Shown: in pieces, positions 36,366 through 45,916 of the stretch | Position numbering within the stretch: the first letter of the stretch is position 1 | Layout: every line of letters begins with the position of its first letter | Source: Bacteroidetes bacterium HGW-Bacteroidetes-8 | GTDB taxonomy: Bacteria > Bacteroidota > Bacteroidia > Bacteroidales > UBA932 | Direction: 5' to 3' | DNA length: 64,000 bases | Assembly: GCA_002840895.1 (NCBI GenBank) | Contig: PHCZ01000006.1 | Coordinates: 300,938-364,937, forward strand | Made by a program: the position numbers and the translations under genes | Notes under the pieces: generated by a model | Seen by the model: the letters and a program-made list of their open reading frames with translations, nothing else | Databases searched by the model: none | Told to the model about the DNA's origin: nothing

Positions 36366-39073
36366 ATTATCAAAATAGGTGGTGGCAACGCCATCTTAGC
36401 ATCAAAGGCCGGTTCGCCGGCTTTTGTTGCTACATTAAGCTCCATAACATCTCTTGAGCGGAACTCGTCAAAAGAGTAGGGGAGTCCGGCAAGCTGTTTT
36501 ATTCTTTTTACAATGAGTTCTCTTCCGGGCGCATTTATGTATTTAATATTGTTAATCATCAGGGATCTCTGCTCCGGCCTGTAGACACCTTGTCCATAGT
36601 AGTAGGCTCCCTCCCAGGCACCTACATAGGCGTAGCCTGTAACGCCAACGAAGTGTTTCCAGATAATCTCAGAGAGGTTGTTGGTAAGATCTACATTTTT
36701 GAAATGGTTAAAAGATTGCCATAGACGGAGAGTGCTCTTTTCACTATCTGTTATGTACCCCACGTTGTTTACATATTCATCTGCAAGCTTCCCAAACCCG
36801 TGCCCTGCAGCCTCGTGTTGCACAAGACCCCGAAAATCGTATGGGTAGCTTAAATCTGAGACTGGTGCAATAGCAATTGCAGCACCGTCGGAGTAGAGCC
36901 GGCAGGTTCCTCCGTAACGGTTGCTGTTGGCAACCACTGTTATAAGGGTATTGCTAAGGCTTCCAATAGGTGCTTTTTGGGCATATGTAAAACAGGTTGT
37001 GTTATTTACAGTCATTGAGGTAACCGGATAGGTTCCGGTGTATTTTGTCTGGAATTTAGTATCTACATTGGTTGTAAGGTCGCTTATTCCGCTCTGGGCA
37101 GATACCGCATACACCACATAGACGCTAAAATGGTTGCGGTAGGTCTTATATGGCTCTATTGCAAAGAAGTGCTCTACGGCGGCATTGATTGTGGTTAAAT
37201 ATTCGTTGCTCTCAATCTCTGCCCTGTTAAAACCATCTCCTAAAAATACCAGGTCTACCCCGCTTCCCATTGTGGCAATCTGCAAAAGAGCGTAATCGCC
37301 ATCGTTAATCGCATATCCGGGATCGGGTGGATCTTCGGGATCTTCACCCGGATCTTCGGGATCCTCCTCTCCTCCAAGACTTGGATCTGTCCCCTCTTCG
37401 TAGATTTTGTCAAAAAAGGTATAACCCCACCCGGAGGTTGTTTTATAAGCGTTAAGAGAGCCTACAGGCACAACAAGGTGTGCAGCAGCATCAATTCCGG
37501 TAAAAACTCCGTTAAGAGCGAATGGAGTTACAACTCTGGACACAACCATTGCAAGCTGCGAACACCCTGCAAAAGCAGAGTTACCTACACTGCTTAAAGA
37601 TGTAGGAAACTCCACCGCTGTAAGCGAAGTGCAGTTAAGAAATGCTTCTGCTCCTATAGATGCAAGATTTGAGGGGAACTTTACCTCTTTTATCTTTTTG
37701 CCGGGTGCAGATGTGCTTTTGAAAGCATTATCCGGAATTTTATTGTTCTCAACTGTTGCCTCCTCCAAATTGAGATACTCCAGATTCAACAGATTATCTC
37801 TGAGAAATACAAAATCTGCAGCAGAGATCTCACCCTCAACCTTGAGCCGGGTGACAGATGCCCTATCAGCGGCGGGTATGATATCTGCAAGAGCCCTGCC
37901 ATTCGGGTTATAAACATAATACCCGTCATACCAGGACTGCCTTATTTTCAAGGTATCTTTGAAAAGATTATTTACTGAGGTAAATATGACACTCCCTGTT
38001 CTTATTTCTGTCGTGGTGTTTGCCGAGACTGCAAATGAGTGGCTGTTGGTTACCAGCCCCTTTGTCTTTATTTCGGTTATCCAGTTTACCCCTGAAGATA
38101 GTGTAACATTGTACTGGATATTGGACTGAAGCGTATAGTTGATTGTTCCCCCTCCCTTTTGGACAACAAAACTCTTTACCGGAGAGAAGATAATGGCATC
38201 TCTCTGCGCCTGAACAATTGTAAGGGTATCGCTCAGTGAAGAGTTGTTGTCTTTAAAAATAATCTGAGCACTTCTGCTGTCGTAGGTTTCGTTTGCCCCT
38301 ACAATAAATTGGTGCAGATATGTGGTGAGGGCTTTTGTATTGACTTTAGTTACCCAGCTTACTGTCGGGGGTAAAAGTATGGTGTAACTTATGTTTGAGC
38401 GCAACTCGACAGATATTGAAGAGGCAGAACTTGGCACGTTGAAGATCTTTTGAGTAAGGATAAGTGCATCCTTCTGAGCCTGATTTATTGTAAGGGTATC
38501 TGAGAGGGTCGAGTTCTTATCTTTGAAAATAATACGGGCAACTCTTTTGTCGTAAGTGTCGTTTGCAGCTACAGCAAATTCGTGCAGAGATGTGTTGAGC
38601 GTTTTTGATTTAACTTTTGTTACCCAATTTGCATCTGCAGGGATAATAACATCGTAGTTTATATTGCTTTTTAGCTCTGCAGATACACTTCCTGTAGTGC
38701 TGGGGAGATTAAAGACTTTTTGAGTTAATATGAGAGCGTCGGTCTGTGCCTGAGTTATTGCAACTGTAGATGAGAGAGTTGCTGCAGTTATGATTATCTG
38801 TGTACTCCTTTGCGAATATGTTGTATTTGGGTCTGCTGCCACCCTTATGGTGCCATTCCCGCTACCTGTAGCCGGTATACCAACACACCATCCGTCACCC
38901 CCCATCACCCTCCAGGTTGTGTTAGATGTAATATTTATAATGTAATCCCCTTCTTTTTCTGAAAAACTGATTGACTCCACCGAGACCGAAAGTGTAGGCT
39001 CAGGCTTGCATCCTGTATTGAGTACAACTACAGAAAACAGAAGCCATACTGTTTGTTTTGCCCACCGGAACAT
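36359..39073 (-). CDS. Surface lipoprotein with BACON domains, leucine-rich repeats and M64 metallopeptidase
   Basis: The 904-aa protein has a lipoprotein signal (lipobox LNTGC, C22). Four BACON-like beta domains follow at about 28-385. Three of them are clear copies starting DALILTQK(V/I)FN or similar and ending TLTI-QAQ. A BspA-like leucine-rich segment comes next (about 400-560, GAEAFLNCTSLTAVEFP), then an acidic Pro/Asp/Glu linker, then an IgA-peptidase-type M64 domain with the metal motif HEAAGHGFGKLADEY (H753, E754, H758). It probably digests host or dietary glycoproteins at the cell surface. The metal motif has three residues between HE and H, one more than the classic HExxH. Confidence 0.88.
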   Translation of the reverse strand: MFRWAKQTVWLLFSVVVLNTGCKPEPTLSVSVESISFSEKEGDYIINITSNTTWRVMGGDGWCVGIPATGSGNGTIRVAADPNTTYSQRSTQIIITAATLSSTVAITQAQTDALILTQKVFNLPSTTGSVSAELKSNINYDVIIPADANWVTKVKSKTLNTSLHEFAVAANDTYDKRVARIIFKDKNSTLSDTLTINQAQKDALILTQKIFNVPSSASSISVELRSNISYTILLPPTVSWVTKVNTKALTTYLHQFIVGANETYDSRSAQIIFKDNNSSLSDTLTIVQAQRDAIIFSPVKSFVVQKGGGTINYTLQSNIQYNVTLSSGVNWITEIKTKGLVTNSHSFAVSANTTTEIRTGSVIFTSVNNLFKDTLKIRQSWYDGYYVYNPNGRALADIIPAADRASVTRLKVEGEISAADFVFLRDNLLNLEYLNLEEATVENNKIPDNAFKSTSAPGKKIKEVKFPSNLASIGAEAFLNCTSLTAVEFPTSLSSVGNSAFAGCSQLAMVVSRVVTPFALNGVFTGIDAAAHLVVPVGSLNAYKTTSGWGYTFFDKIYEEGTDPSLGGEEDPEDPGEDPEDPPDPGYAINDGDYALLQIATMGSGVDLVFLGDGFNRAEIESNEYLTTINAAVEHFFAIEPYKTYRNHFSVYVVYAVSAQSGISDLTTNVDTKFQTKYTGTYPVTSMTVNNTTCFTYAQKAPIGSLSNTLITVVANSNRYGGTCRLYSDGAAIAIAPVSDLSYPYDFRGLVQHEAAGHGFGKLADEYVNNVGYITDSEKSTLRLWQSFNHFKNVDLTNNLSEIIWKHFVGVTGYAYVGAWEGAYYYGQGVYRPEQRSLMINNIKYINAPGRELIVKRIKQLAGLPYSFDEFRSRDVMELNVATKAGEPAFDAKMALPPPILIIR

Positions 39074-39104
39074 TTCTTACACCTGTTTAATTTAGTGAAA
39101 TTAC

Positions 39105-39947
39105 CTACTTTCTTTTATAAACTCTTACATAATCTACATCGTGAAATTGAGGAAAAACGGTTGTGGAATCGGGATTTCCGGGCCAGGAGCCTCCAATGGC
39201 AGTGTTGATTATTAGAAAGTGGTCGTTATGAGGAACACCCTCCTTTGCAGAGTGTATCAATACTCCGTCCAGATACCATCTGATAGCATCTGTCTCCCAT
39301 TCAAGAACATATAGATGAAAATCATCACCATAGTTGACTTTGCCGTTATAGGTTCCGGATGATACTCTTCTCTCCCCCTTGAAGGATTGGTAGTGAAAAG
39401 TTGCGTAGACAATATTGGATTCGTGTCCCAAAAACTCCATAATATCAATTTCTGTATACCAAGGTCTTAATTCGGGAATATACCTCTCCTGACCTCTATC
39501 TACAGCATCTTTCATCAATACCTCCATAGCCCAGTCGCGATTTTGCGGGTATAGCCAGTATGCCGGCCATAATCCTTTACCTGTGGGTAGCTTGCCTCGA
39601 ATTTCAACTCTTCCATATGTAAAAGCTAACTTATCTTTAGTGTCCAGCCTGCCGCTTGTGTAGTGTTTGTTGCCAAACTCTCTTATTTGGCTACGAATCC
39701 TTAATGAGCCGTTTTCCACATATACCTCATCCGGGACATAGTACTGAAGTTCATCGTGTTTGCTAGTCTCTCTGGTTAAGATATTCCATTTGGATTTGTC
39801 AAGAGATTTGCCGTTGAATTCATCTTTCCAGATAAGTTTCCAGCCTGAATTTCCGGGATCTCTTTGTGGTTGCTCTTGTGCAGATGCTATTCCAAAACTT
39901 AAGCACTGTAAAGAGATGAAAAGCAGCAAAAATTTAATGTTTTTCAT
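39105..39947 (-). CDS. GH16-family glycoside hydrolase (laminarinase-like)
   Basis: The 280-aa protein has a signal peptide (FLLLFISLQCLSFGIASAQ) and a GH16 beta-jelly-roll. It has WKLIWKDEFNG at the start, the catalytic EIDIMEF (nucleophile, Asp and acid/base in ExDxxE) and WYLDGVLIH and DYVRVYKR at the end. It most resembles beta-1,3-glucan endohydrolases. The lack of the extra residue in the catalytic motif (not ExDxExE) argues against agarases. It is periplasmic or exported and lies next to the peptidase gene, not in a polysaccharide utilisation locus. Confidence 0.92.
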   Translation of the reverse strand: MKNIKFLLLFISLQCLSFGIASAQEQPQRDPGNSGWKLIWKDEFNGKSLDKSKWNILTRETSKHDELQYYVPDEVYVENGSLRIRSQIREFGNKHYTSGRLDTKDKLAFTYGRVEIRGKLPTGKGLWPAYWLYPQNRDWAMEVLMKDAVDRGQERYIPELRPWYTEIDIMEFLGHESNIVYATFHYQSFKGERRVSSGTYNGKVNYGDDFHLYVLEWETDAIRWYLDGVLIHSAKEGVPHNDHFLIINTAIGGSWPGNPDSTTVFPQFHDVDYVRVYKRK

Positions 39948-39959
39948 TATGGGGAATTA

Positions 39960-40499
39960 TTAAAATTCAATTTTATTCTCGACGGTTTTACCCCAGAGCC
40001 CTCTGTTTTTGACTCTGGCCTCCTGCTGTCTCTTCAAAAAGAGTTCGGAGTACTTCACATTGGGAGGAAAGGTCATAACCATTGCATAACCACTCGCTAC
40101 CAGATACTCGTTAATAAAGGTTCCATCCTCCATATAGGCATAAGCCAGAATTCTCATATACTGGTCGTACTTGTTTACATCATACTCCAGTCTCACTCTC
40201 TTATTGAGGATATACTCGGTCATAAACTCCTTCGCCTCCTTGCCGTAGTAGCCTATCTCCTTCCTCCCTGTCTTTCTTGACTCAGGTGCATCTACACCAA
40301 TTAGCCTTACTCTGGCACCCTTCTTTGAGCCGTCATCTATTACAAATGTATCCCCATCAACAACTTTGGTTACAATATAGTATTCGTGGCTGGTTTTATC
40401 TGCCTCTTTTCCCCCTTTCACAGGGAAACAGGAGGTTGCGGACACCATTACAAGTGCTGTAAAAGTAAGTGAGAAGAGCACCTTAAATAATCTGTTCAT
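39960..40499 (-). CDS. Thermonuclease-like (SNase) lipoprotein
   Basis: The 179-aa protein has a lipoprotein signal (SATSC, C24) and a staphylococcal-nuclease domain. It contains KVVDGDTFVIDDG, the catalytic RVRLIGVDAPESRK, YGKEAKEFM, a second arginine in MRILAYAY, and GYAMVMTFPPN. It should cut DNA or RNA in the periplasm or at the surface for nutrient recovery. It lies just upstream of the GH16 gene on the same strand, with a 12-bp gap. Confidence 0.92.
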   Translation of the reverse strand: MNRLFKVLFSLTFTALVMVSATSCFPVKGGKEADKTSHEYYIVTKVVDGDTFVIDDGSKKGARVRLIGVDAPESRKTGRKEIGYYGKEAKEFMTEYILNKRVRLEYDVNKYDQYMRILAYAYMEDGTFINEYLVASGYAMVMTFPPNVKYSELFLKRQQEARVKNRGLWGKTVENKIEF

Positions 40500-40555
40500 A
40501 ATCTTGAAGATTCAGCGTTATTATGTGGATTACTAAGTAAAGGTAGTAAGTTCTT

Positions 40556-41485
40556 TTAAAACCTCCACGCAACTACTCTGGAGATTTTATTGCCCCTGCC
40601 TGTGGGTATTGTCCTAACATCGTTAGCTCCTGCTATTTTTAAAGCGGAGTAGATACCTTTGAGGCTCTCCTTTTTTGAGATGAGAGAGGTGAACCAGTGG
40701 CACTGTTGTGCAAAATCTCTACTTTGAGCAACCATCCCCTTAACGAAATGCTCCTCTCCTCCGGGGCACCATAGCTCGTTGCTGCGACCCCCGAAGTTGA
40801 GTCGTTCCTGTTTAATTCGGGTTTTACTAAGATTACTAAGCTTTTTATGTGCCACTTGGGCGGCCTGCTCTTTTGATGAGTGGAACGGAGGGTTACATAT
40901 CGTTGCAGCAATCTTCTCGCCTCTTTTCAATATCCCGTTAAAGTAACTCTCTCTATCTCTCTGGAGACGGATCTCAATTTTTCCGGTTAATACAGGGTTG
41001 TTTCTGACAATAGCAGCAGCAGACTCAACAGCCACAGGGTCAATATCTGTACCTATAAACGACCAGCCCCAGTTTACACACCCTATTATCGGGTAGATGC
41101 AGTTTGCCCCCACACCGATATCCAGAATTTTAACATCACTCCCAACGGGTACAGCTCCGTTATTACCCTCTGCAAGCAAATCTGCAATTGTGGCTATATA
41201 GTCTGCCCGGGATGGAATAGGGGGGCAAAGATAGTCAGGGGGAATCTCCCAGTAATTCAATCCATAGTGGTGTTTAAGCAGAGCTTTGTTGAGGATTATT
41301 ACTGCAGAAGGGTCAAAAAAATCTATAGTAAGGTTGTTGTATTCATTGGTAAATACAAATCTGCTCAACTCAGGAAAACTTACTATGAGCTCATCAAAAT
41401 CATAATTATTGATCTTTTGCACGTCTAAAAAACAAATTGGGTGTGTAGATTCAAAACGGGTGAGTAAAGAAAAATCTTGCCCCAT
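40556..41485 (-). CDS. rlmF: 23S rRNA (adenine(1618)-N(6))-methyltransferase
   Basis: RlmF methylates A1618 of 23S rRNA. Motifs are ALLKHHYGLNYWEIPPDYLCPPIPSRADYI, the SAM-binding ILDIGVGANCIYP, FIGTDIDPVAV and the catalytic CNPPFHSS. The N-terminal LHPRNxH-like segment of the family is degenerate (THPICFLDV, then NNYDFDEL). The start is uncertain. The ATG at 41485 overlaps the upstream kinase gene by 35 bp, a further ATG at 41530 would overlap by 80 bp, and a GTG at 41422 would avoid overlap. Confidence 0.9.
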   Translation of the reverse strand: MGQDFSLLTRFESTHPICFLDVQKINNYDFDELIVSFPELSRFVFTNEYNNLTIDFFDPSAVIILNKALLKHHYGLNYWEIPPDYLCPPIPSRADYIATIADLLAEGNNGAVPVGSDVKILDIGVGANCIYPIIGCVNWGWSFIGTDIDPVAVESAAAIVRNNPVLTGKIEIRLQRDRESYFNGILKRGEKIAATICNPPFHSSKEQAAQVAHKKLSNLSKTRIKQERLNFGGRSNELWCPGGEEHFVKGMVAQSRDFAQQCHWFTSLISKKESLKGIYSALKIAGANDVRTIPTGRGNKISRVVAWRF

Positions 41486-43433
41486 CTGAATAGTCTGAGT
41501 CAATCCAGATTTTTCCTCCAAGACGGGCAATAATCTGTTTTGAGATGGCTAGACCAAGACCGGCCCCCTGTTTGAAATTGTTTAGTTTGCCGAATCTTTC
41601 AAATAGAAGTTTATGCTGCTCTCTTGGGATACCGGTACCTGTATCTGTTACCGAAAACAGCAGGTAGCCTTTATCTTTCTTTACCACCTCGTACTTCAAC
41701 ACTATGGAGCCTCTATCTGTGAATTTATTTGCATTTGTGAGCAGGTTTAACAAAACCTGTGAGAGTCTGTGAGAGTCTGTGCGAATAATTATCTCTTTTG
41801 AACCCGGCTCAAACCGGTACTCTACGTCATTTTTACGGAGATGGGAGATTGTCGCAAGCACCTGTTCGCAAATTGCATTGAGGTCTGTCTCTTTAAAGAC
41901 GAAGTTAAGCTTACCTGTCTCAAGCCCGGAGAAGTCAAGAATATCTGTAATGAGGGTGAGCAGAAGCTTTGAGTTCTGGGTAATAACACTGCTCATATCT
42001 TTTCTCTCTTGCCCGGAAAACTCCTCCTCTGTGAGCAGGTTAGAAAATCCCACAATAGCGTTGAGCGGAGTCCTTATCTCGTGGCTCATATTAGCAAGGA
42101 AGGCAGATTTTAACCGGTCGCTCTCCTCTGCTCTCTCTTTTGCCTCCTGCAGCAGTTTACTATTCTCTTCCAGCCTTTTCCTGAGTCTTTTATTACGACC
42201 ATACAGGATAGAGAAGGTAATAATCAGAATTATAAGGATGAAGGCAACACCGGAGATTCCGTAGATATATCTCTTGTACTTCTCAATTCTGGGGTCCGAT
42301 GTGTTAACTATGTTACTTTCCGGAGGTAGGCGATAATCTTTGATTGAAAGATTGTCCAGCTTCTTCCTGTCAAACTGATATACCCCTCCGGACGCGACAA
42401 ATGTCACCGAGTCACGCTCTCCGTTATGAAACGCAATAATTTGCTTTACAATTGTGAGGGCATCTGTTCTGTAAATAGGGATAAACCCTCCGATTGCTAC
42501 AGAGCCTATTCCGGTTCCGGACATTGAGAAGACAGGTATATGGGGGTTTCCCGAGATAAGGTCTTCCAGGGAGTTTCCCAAATAGTACTGCCCATCTTTG
42601 TTTACCCTCCAGGTTGCAATCAACAAAGCGCTTTTTTGTGGTAGGTCTCGAATTATCTCCTTCATATGAGGGAGATAGTGCTCTCTGCTATCTAAAAAAA
42701 TATAGTTTAGAGGGGGAAGTTTTGGGATAGATCTTTTGAACAGCGCTTTGAGAGAAATTCCTCCGTAGGTGTTATCAGTTATAAATACAACATTCTCTGT
42801 TTCAGGAAAAAGAGTCTGGATTAGCTCAATATTTTTATGAGCATTATAGACATTTACAACTCCACCTGCAGTAGCCTTGGCTCTAATTTTCCTGGACATA
42901 TTTATCCAACCGGGCTCCCAGTATGGATTTATTGGCTCTTGTGGAAGGTCTATACCGTTGGAGCTGATAAAAGCTCCCAGAATGGGGATATCTTTAGGTA
43001 GAGACTCCTGAGATGAGATCGCAGACCAAGCCTCCTGCCCGATAGCAATAATTGCCGCTACATTTTTTCTCTCATATTTGGCCAGCAACCGGGATACTCG
43101 CTCTTTCCACAAATGGGCCTCTTCATTAAAATTCTTTACTCCAAGATCCTCTATTAAAATTACAAAGTTGTTCTTGTACAGCTTCTTGACCTGTCTCTCA
43201 AAATCGGTTATGAAATCCATTGTACGCTTTGTATCCGGATTAAATGAAGATATCATTAAGAAGATATCTGCATTCAATGAGCTCTCGCTGTCGGTATCTG
43301 AAGAGTATTTAATACAGTGATCTACACTATCCTCCTGGGCCTGTAAAACTTTACCGGGCAGCAGGATAAAAATGGCAATCACTGTCGTGCACCGGATTAA
43401 ATTAGCAAATAAGGAGTTAATTGAGAAAAGCAT
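41451..43433 (-). CDS. Membrane sensor histidine kinase with periplasmic substrate-binding-like sensor
   Basis: The 660-aa protein has a signal peptide (TTVIAIFILLPGKVLQAQ) and a ~350-residue periplasmic domain resembling ABC sugar/peptide substrate-binding folds (NVAAIIAIGQEAWSAI, NVVFITDNTYGGIS). One membrane helix follows near 391-412 (GISGVAFILIILIITFSILYG). A kinase core comes next with phospho-acceptor H451 in NMSHEIRTPLNAIVGFSNLL, the N box VLLNLLTNANKFTDRG, and G boxes DTGTGIP and GAGLGLAISKQII. No receiver domain or response regulator is adjacent, so its partner is unknown. The ligand cannot be predicted. Confidence 0.9.
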   Translation of the reverse strand: MLFSINSLFANLIRCTTVIAIFILLPGKVLQAQEDSVDHCIKYSSDTDSESSLNADIFLMISSFNPDTKRTMDFITDFERQVKKLYKNNFVILIEDLGVKNFNEEAHLWKERVSRLLAKYERKNVAAIIAIGQEAWSAISSQESLPKDIPILGAFISSNGIDLPQEPINPYWEPGWINMSRKIRAKATAGGVVNVYNAHKNIELIQTLFPETENVVFITDNTYGGISLKALFKRSIPKLPPLNYIFLDSREHYLPHMKEIIRDLPQKSALLIATWRVNKDGQYYLGNSLEDLISGNPHIPVFSMSGTGIGSVAIGGFIPIYRTDALTIVKQIIAFHNGERDSVTFVASGGVYQFDRKKLDNLSIKDYRLPPESNIVNTSDPRIEKYKRYIYGISGVAFILIILIITFSILYGRNKRLRKRLEENSKLLQEAKERAEESDRLKSAFLANMSHEIRTPLNAIVGFSNLLTEEEFSGQERKDMSSVITQNSKLLLTLITDILDFSGLETGKLNFVFKETDLNAICEQVLATISHLRKNDVEYRFEPGSKEIIIRTDSHRLSQVLLNLLTNANKFTDRGSIVLKYEVVKKDKGYLLFSVTDTGTGIPREQHKLLFERFGKLNNFKQGAGLGLAISKQIIARLGGKIWIDSDYSDGARFFFTHPF

Positions 43434-43483
43434 TTATCTTATGAGATTTCACTTGTTGCAGTAAAGTTAAATAAAATTTTGAA

Positions 43484-43603
43484 CTGACAGTATTTTGCGA
43501 AACAATCTAATTATGAGATGTTTGAAAAAATCGCTTTGGAAATTATAGCAAATCTGGAATTTTATATATCAGTTAGACAGCTGTTTACACAAAACAGTGT
43601 CAG
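43484..43603 (+). repeat. MITE-like 120-bp element, copy 3
   Basis: It starts CTGACAGTATTTTGCGAAAC and ends TTACACAAAACAGTGTCAG. The terminal 16 bp match as an inverted repeat at 13 positions. The central TTGAAAAAATCG and TTTGGAAATT block is shared with the copies at 21383 and 24961. It fills most of the 166-bp gap between the flippase and sensor-kinase genes, and its right end supplies the stop codon of the flippase gene. Confidence 0.7.
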
Positions 43604-44598
43604 CGTTTTTTAGATAATGAAAAGGTTATAAGGGATATGGCACCACATAAAAGCATTGTGAGAGCCTGTGACTCGTGAGAAATTGTGGCAAATACTACTC
43701 CGGTAGTCTGAGCTATGCCGTAAATGGATGCAAGTGCCAGAGAGATAATGAAGTGATAGGCCCCTATGCCACCCTGAACCGGAATGACCCAACCAAATCC
43801 ACCGATTACTGTAAGGAAGAGAGCATCTACGGCAGTGAGCCCCTCTACTGCAGGGAAAGCAAGAATGGTTGTGTAGCTCATAAGCCAGTAGCAGAACCAT
43901 ATAGTTGCAGTGTAAATGAGAAACAACCACTTCTGAGGCATTCTAAACCCGGACATTACTCCTGAGATAACCCCTTTTGCAATATCTGTTATTCTACGGA
44001 ATATTGGGTGTCTCTCACGAAAACGGAAGATGATATATAGAAAAACAACAAATGAGATAACAAGTGCACCGGCCACCCACGCCATATTAGCCGAGAATTT
44101 ATTGTCAAATGAGGCAACAATCTCCCTGTTAATGAAATTGCCAAATTTCTTCCACTCCAGAATGATTACTGCCAGTGTTACTAGTGCCAAAGAGAGAAGG
44201 TCAACGCTTCTTTCCAGCACAACCGTTCCCGCTACTGTTTCAAATGGTAGCCCTGTCTTTTTTGTTATTACTCCGCATCTGGCAAACTCCCCTGCGCGAG
44301 GCACTGCAAAGTTTGTTATGTACCCTATATTGACCCCGTCCCAGGCATCTCTCCTCTTTATTTTAAAACCAAGGGGTAGCATAATGAGTCTCCATCTTAA
44401 GGCACGAAGCCAGAACACAAATATACTCACCAACATAGAGAGTGCGATCCATCTGAAATTTGTGCTCAGTAGGCCGGCTTTAAAATCGCTCCAGTGTACC
44501 CCCTTGAAGGATACCCAGAGTAAAACGCCGGCTACCGCTAAAAGAATAAAATACTTCAGGGCAGAGTAGACTCTTTTTAAGATGGATCTGTTTTGCAT
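43600..44598 (-). CDS. Flippase-like integral membrane protein (UPF0104/LPG synthase TM family)
   Basis: The 332-aa protein has about eight hydrophobic helices (for example YFILLAVAGVLLWVSF, FRWIALSMLVSIFVFWLRALRW and AVDALFLTVIGGFGWVIPVQGG). It has the family motifs NIGYITNFAVPRAGEFARCG and GGIGAYHF. It belongs to the lysylphosphatidylglycerol-synthetase transmembrane / flippase-like group, whose members move or modify lipids. Its start overlaps the panD stop (TAATG), so it is co-transcribed with panC-panD. Its stop codon lies within a repeat element. Confidence 0.85.
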   Translation of the reverse strand: MQNRSILKRVYSALKYFILLAVAGVLLWVSFKGVHWSDFKAGLLSTNFRWIALSMLVSIFVFWLRALRWRLIMLPLGFKIKRRDAWDGVNIGYITNFAVPRAGEFARCGVITKKTGLPFETVAGTVVLERSVDLLSLALVTLAVIILEWKKFGNFINREIVASFDNKFSANMAWVAGALVISFVVFLYIIFRFRERHPIFRRITDIAKGVISGVMSGFRMPQKWLFLIYTATIWFCYWLMSYTTILAFPAVEGLTAVDALFLTVIGGFGWVIPVQGGIGAYHFIISLALASIYGIAQTTGVVFATISHESQALTMLLCGAISLITFSLSKKR

Positions 44599-44948
44599 TA
44601 AACAAGTTTATTGGTATTTGAGTCAGGGAAGATAACTGAGGGTTTAAAACCGGCAGCCTCCTCGGGACTCATCAATGCGTAAGCCATAATTATAACAAGA
44701 TCTCCGGGAGAAAATTTATGGGCTGCAGCACCATTTATTCCTATTTTACCACTCCCTCTCACTCCGTTTATAACATAAGTCTCAATTCTCTCTCCGTTAT
44801 TTATGTTTACAATAGAGACCTTCTCATTTGGGAAAAGCCCTGCCGCCTCTATAAGATCTTCATCAATTGTTACACTGCCAACGTAATTAAGGTTAGCCTC
44901 AGTTACGCGGGCTCTGTGAATTTTGGACTTCATTATCTCCAATTGCAT
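44598..44948 (-). CDS. panD: Aspartate 1-decarboxylase (pyruvoyl type)
   Basis: PanD makes beta-alanine from aspartate for pantothenate synthesis. The 116-aa proenzyme has the self-cleavage site NYVGS with G24-S25 in the same position as in E. coli PanD, which supports the start at 44948 over the internal ATG at 44933. [13 protein letters not shown], the [16 protein letters not shown] loop and NGAAAH are conserved. It lies 13 bp after panC. Confidence 0.95.
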   Translation of the reverse strand: MQLEIMKSKIHRARVTEANLNYVGSVTIDEDLIEAAGLFPNEKVSIVNINNGERIETYVINGVRGSGKIGINGAAAHKFSPGDLVIIMAYALMSPEEAAGFKPSVIFPDSNTNKLV

Positions 44949-44961
44949 CTCTCTGGGGTTT

Positions 44962-45867
44962 TTATATTGTCTGCTTCAATTTTATATTGTCTATCAGTCT
45001 AACCGGATTTACATTTACAGCTACGCATAACTGTATATCCTCTGCCTCCTCCCAATTTTGGACAAGTTGCAAAGTTAGGGAATTTACAACCTCTGCATAC
45101 TCTGTTTTCAATAATGGGTGCGAATTTATCTCACTCTCTACCCAGCGTGAGAGCATCACCGGGGTAAACTTCTCCGGGGTGATATCCTCTGGGGTAATCT
45201 TCTCTCTAGTGCCGGGCAAAATTTGTGCCGACGCTATCTCCTGAGCCCTTTTAAGGGTGTTGTAAATGTGGGGAGCAGCCTCTCTCTGCTTTGCATTAAG
45301 CAGCGTATTCCTGGAACTCATAGCAAGACCATCACTCTCCCTTACTGTAGGGCAGGATATTATCTCTATCGGGTAGTTTAGCTCCCCGGTAAAAAACCGA
45401 ATAATGGAGAGTTGCTGAAAATCTTTCTCTCCAAAAAAGGCGTATGCCGGTTTTACAATGTCAAAAAGCAGAGTCACCACCTGAGCTACCCCCTTAAAGT
45501 GACCGGGCCTGCGAGGCCCCTCTCCGGTTGAGTCAAGCCCTCCAAGAGAGATATTCCGGGTATCATTTCCTGGATAGATATCCTCTACAGAGGGGATAAA
45601 TACGACTGAGGCACCTGCCTCCTTGAGCTTCTTACAATCCTCTTCTACAGTGCGGGGATACCTTGCAAGGTCGTTCGGGTTGTTGAATTGCGTGGGGTTT
45701 ACAAAGATGCTCACTATTACGCTATCCGAAATGGTGAGGGCCCTCTCTACAAGAGAGATATGTCCTTGGTGCAAAGCCCCCATAGTGGGTACAAAGCCGA
45801 TCTTGTAATTATTTGGAATTAAAGAGAGTGCTTGTTGAAAATCGGTCAATGAGTAACAGATTGTCAT
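44962..45867 (-). CDS. panC: Pantothenate synthetase
   Basis: PanC joins pantoate and beta-alanine using ATP. Motifs are [44 protein letters not shown] and AMSSRNTLL. The 301-aa length is slightly above typical because of a repeat-like stretch, [18 protein letters not shown], near residue 220. It is the first gene of panC-panD-flippase and is divergent from the racemase gene. panB is not in the window. Confidence 0.96.
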   Translation of the reverse strand: MTICYSLTDFQQALSLIPNNYKIGFVPTMGALHQGHISLVERALTISDSVIVSIFVNPTQFNNPNDLARYPRTVEEDCKKLKEAGASVVFIPSVEDIYPGNDTRNISLGGLDSTGEGPRRPGHFKGVAQVVTLLFDIVKPAYAFFGEKDFQQLSIIRFFTGELNYPIEIISCPTVRESDGLAMSSRNTLLNAKQREAAPHIYNTLKRAQEIASAQILPGTREKITPEDITPEKFTPVMLSRWVESEINSHPLLKTEYAEVVNSLTLQLVQNWEEAEDIQLCVAVNVNPVRLIDNIKLKQTI

Positions 45868-45884
45868 CTATTTTAAAATTTTTG

Positions 45885-45892
45885 CAAACCTA
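45885..45892 (-). promoter_or_regulatory. Candidate -7 box of panC
   Basis: On the - strand TAGGTTTG matches TAnnTTTG exactly and would start transcription about 10 nt before the panC ATG. No convincing -33 TTG is seen. Confidence 0.4.
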
Positions 45893-45916
45893 CAAAAAAA
45901 TAAGAACTTTGTGCCT

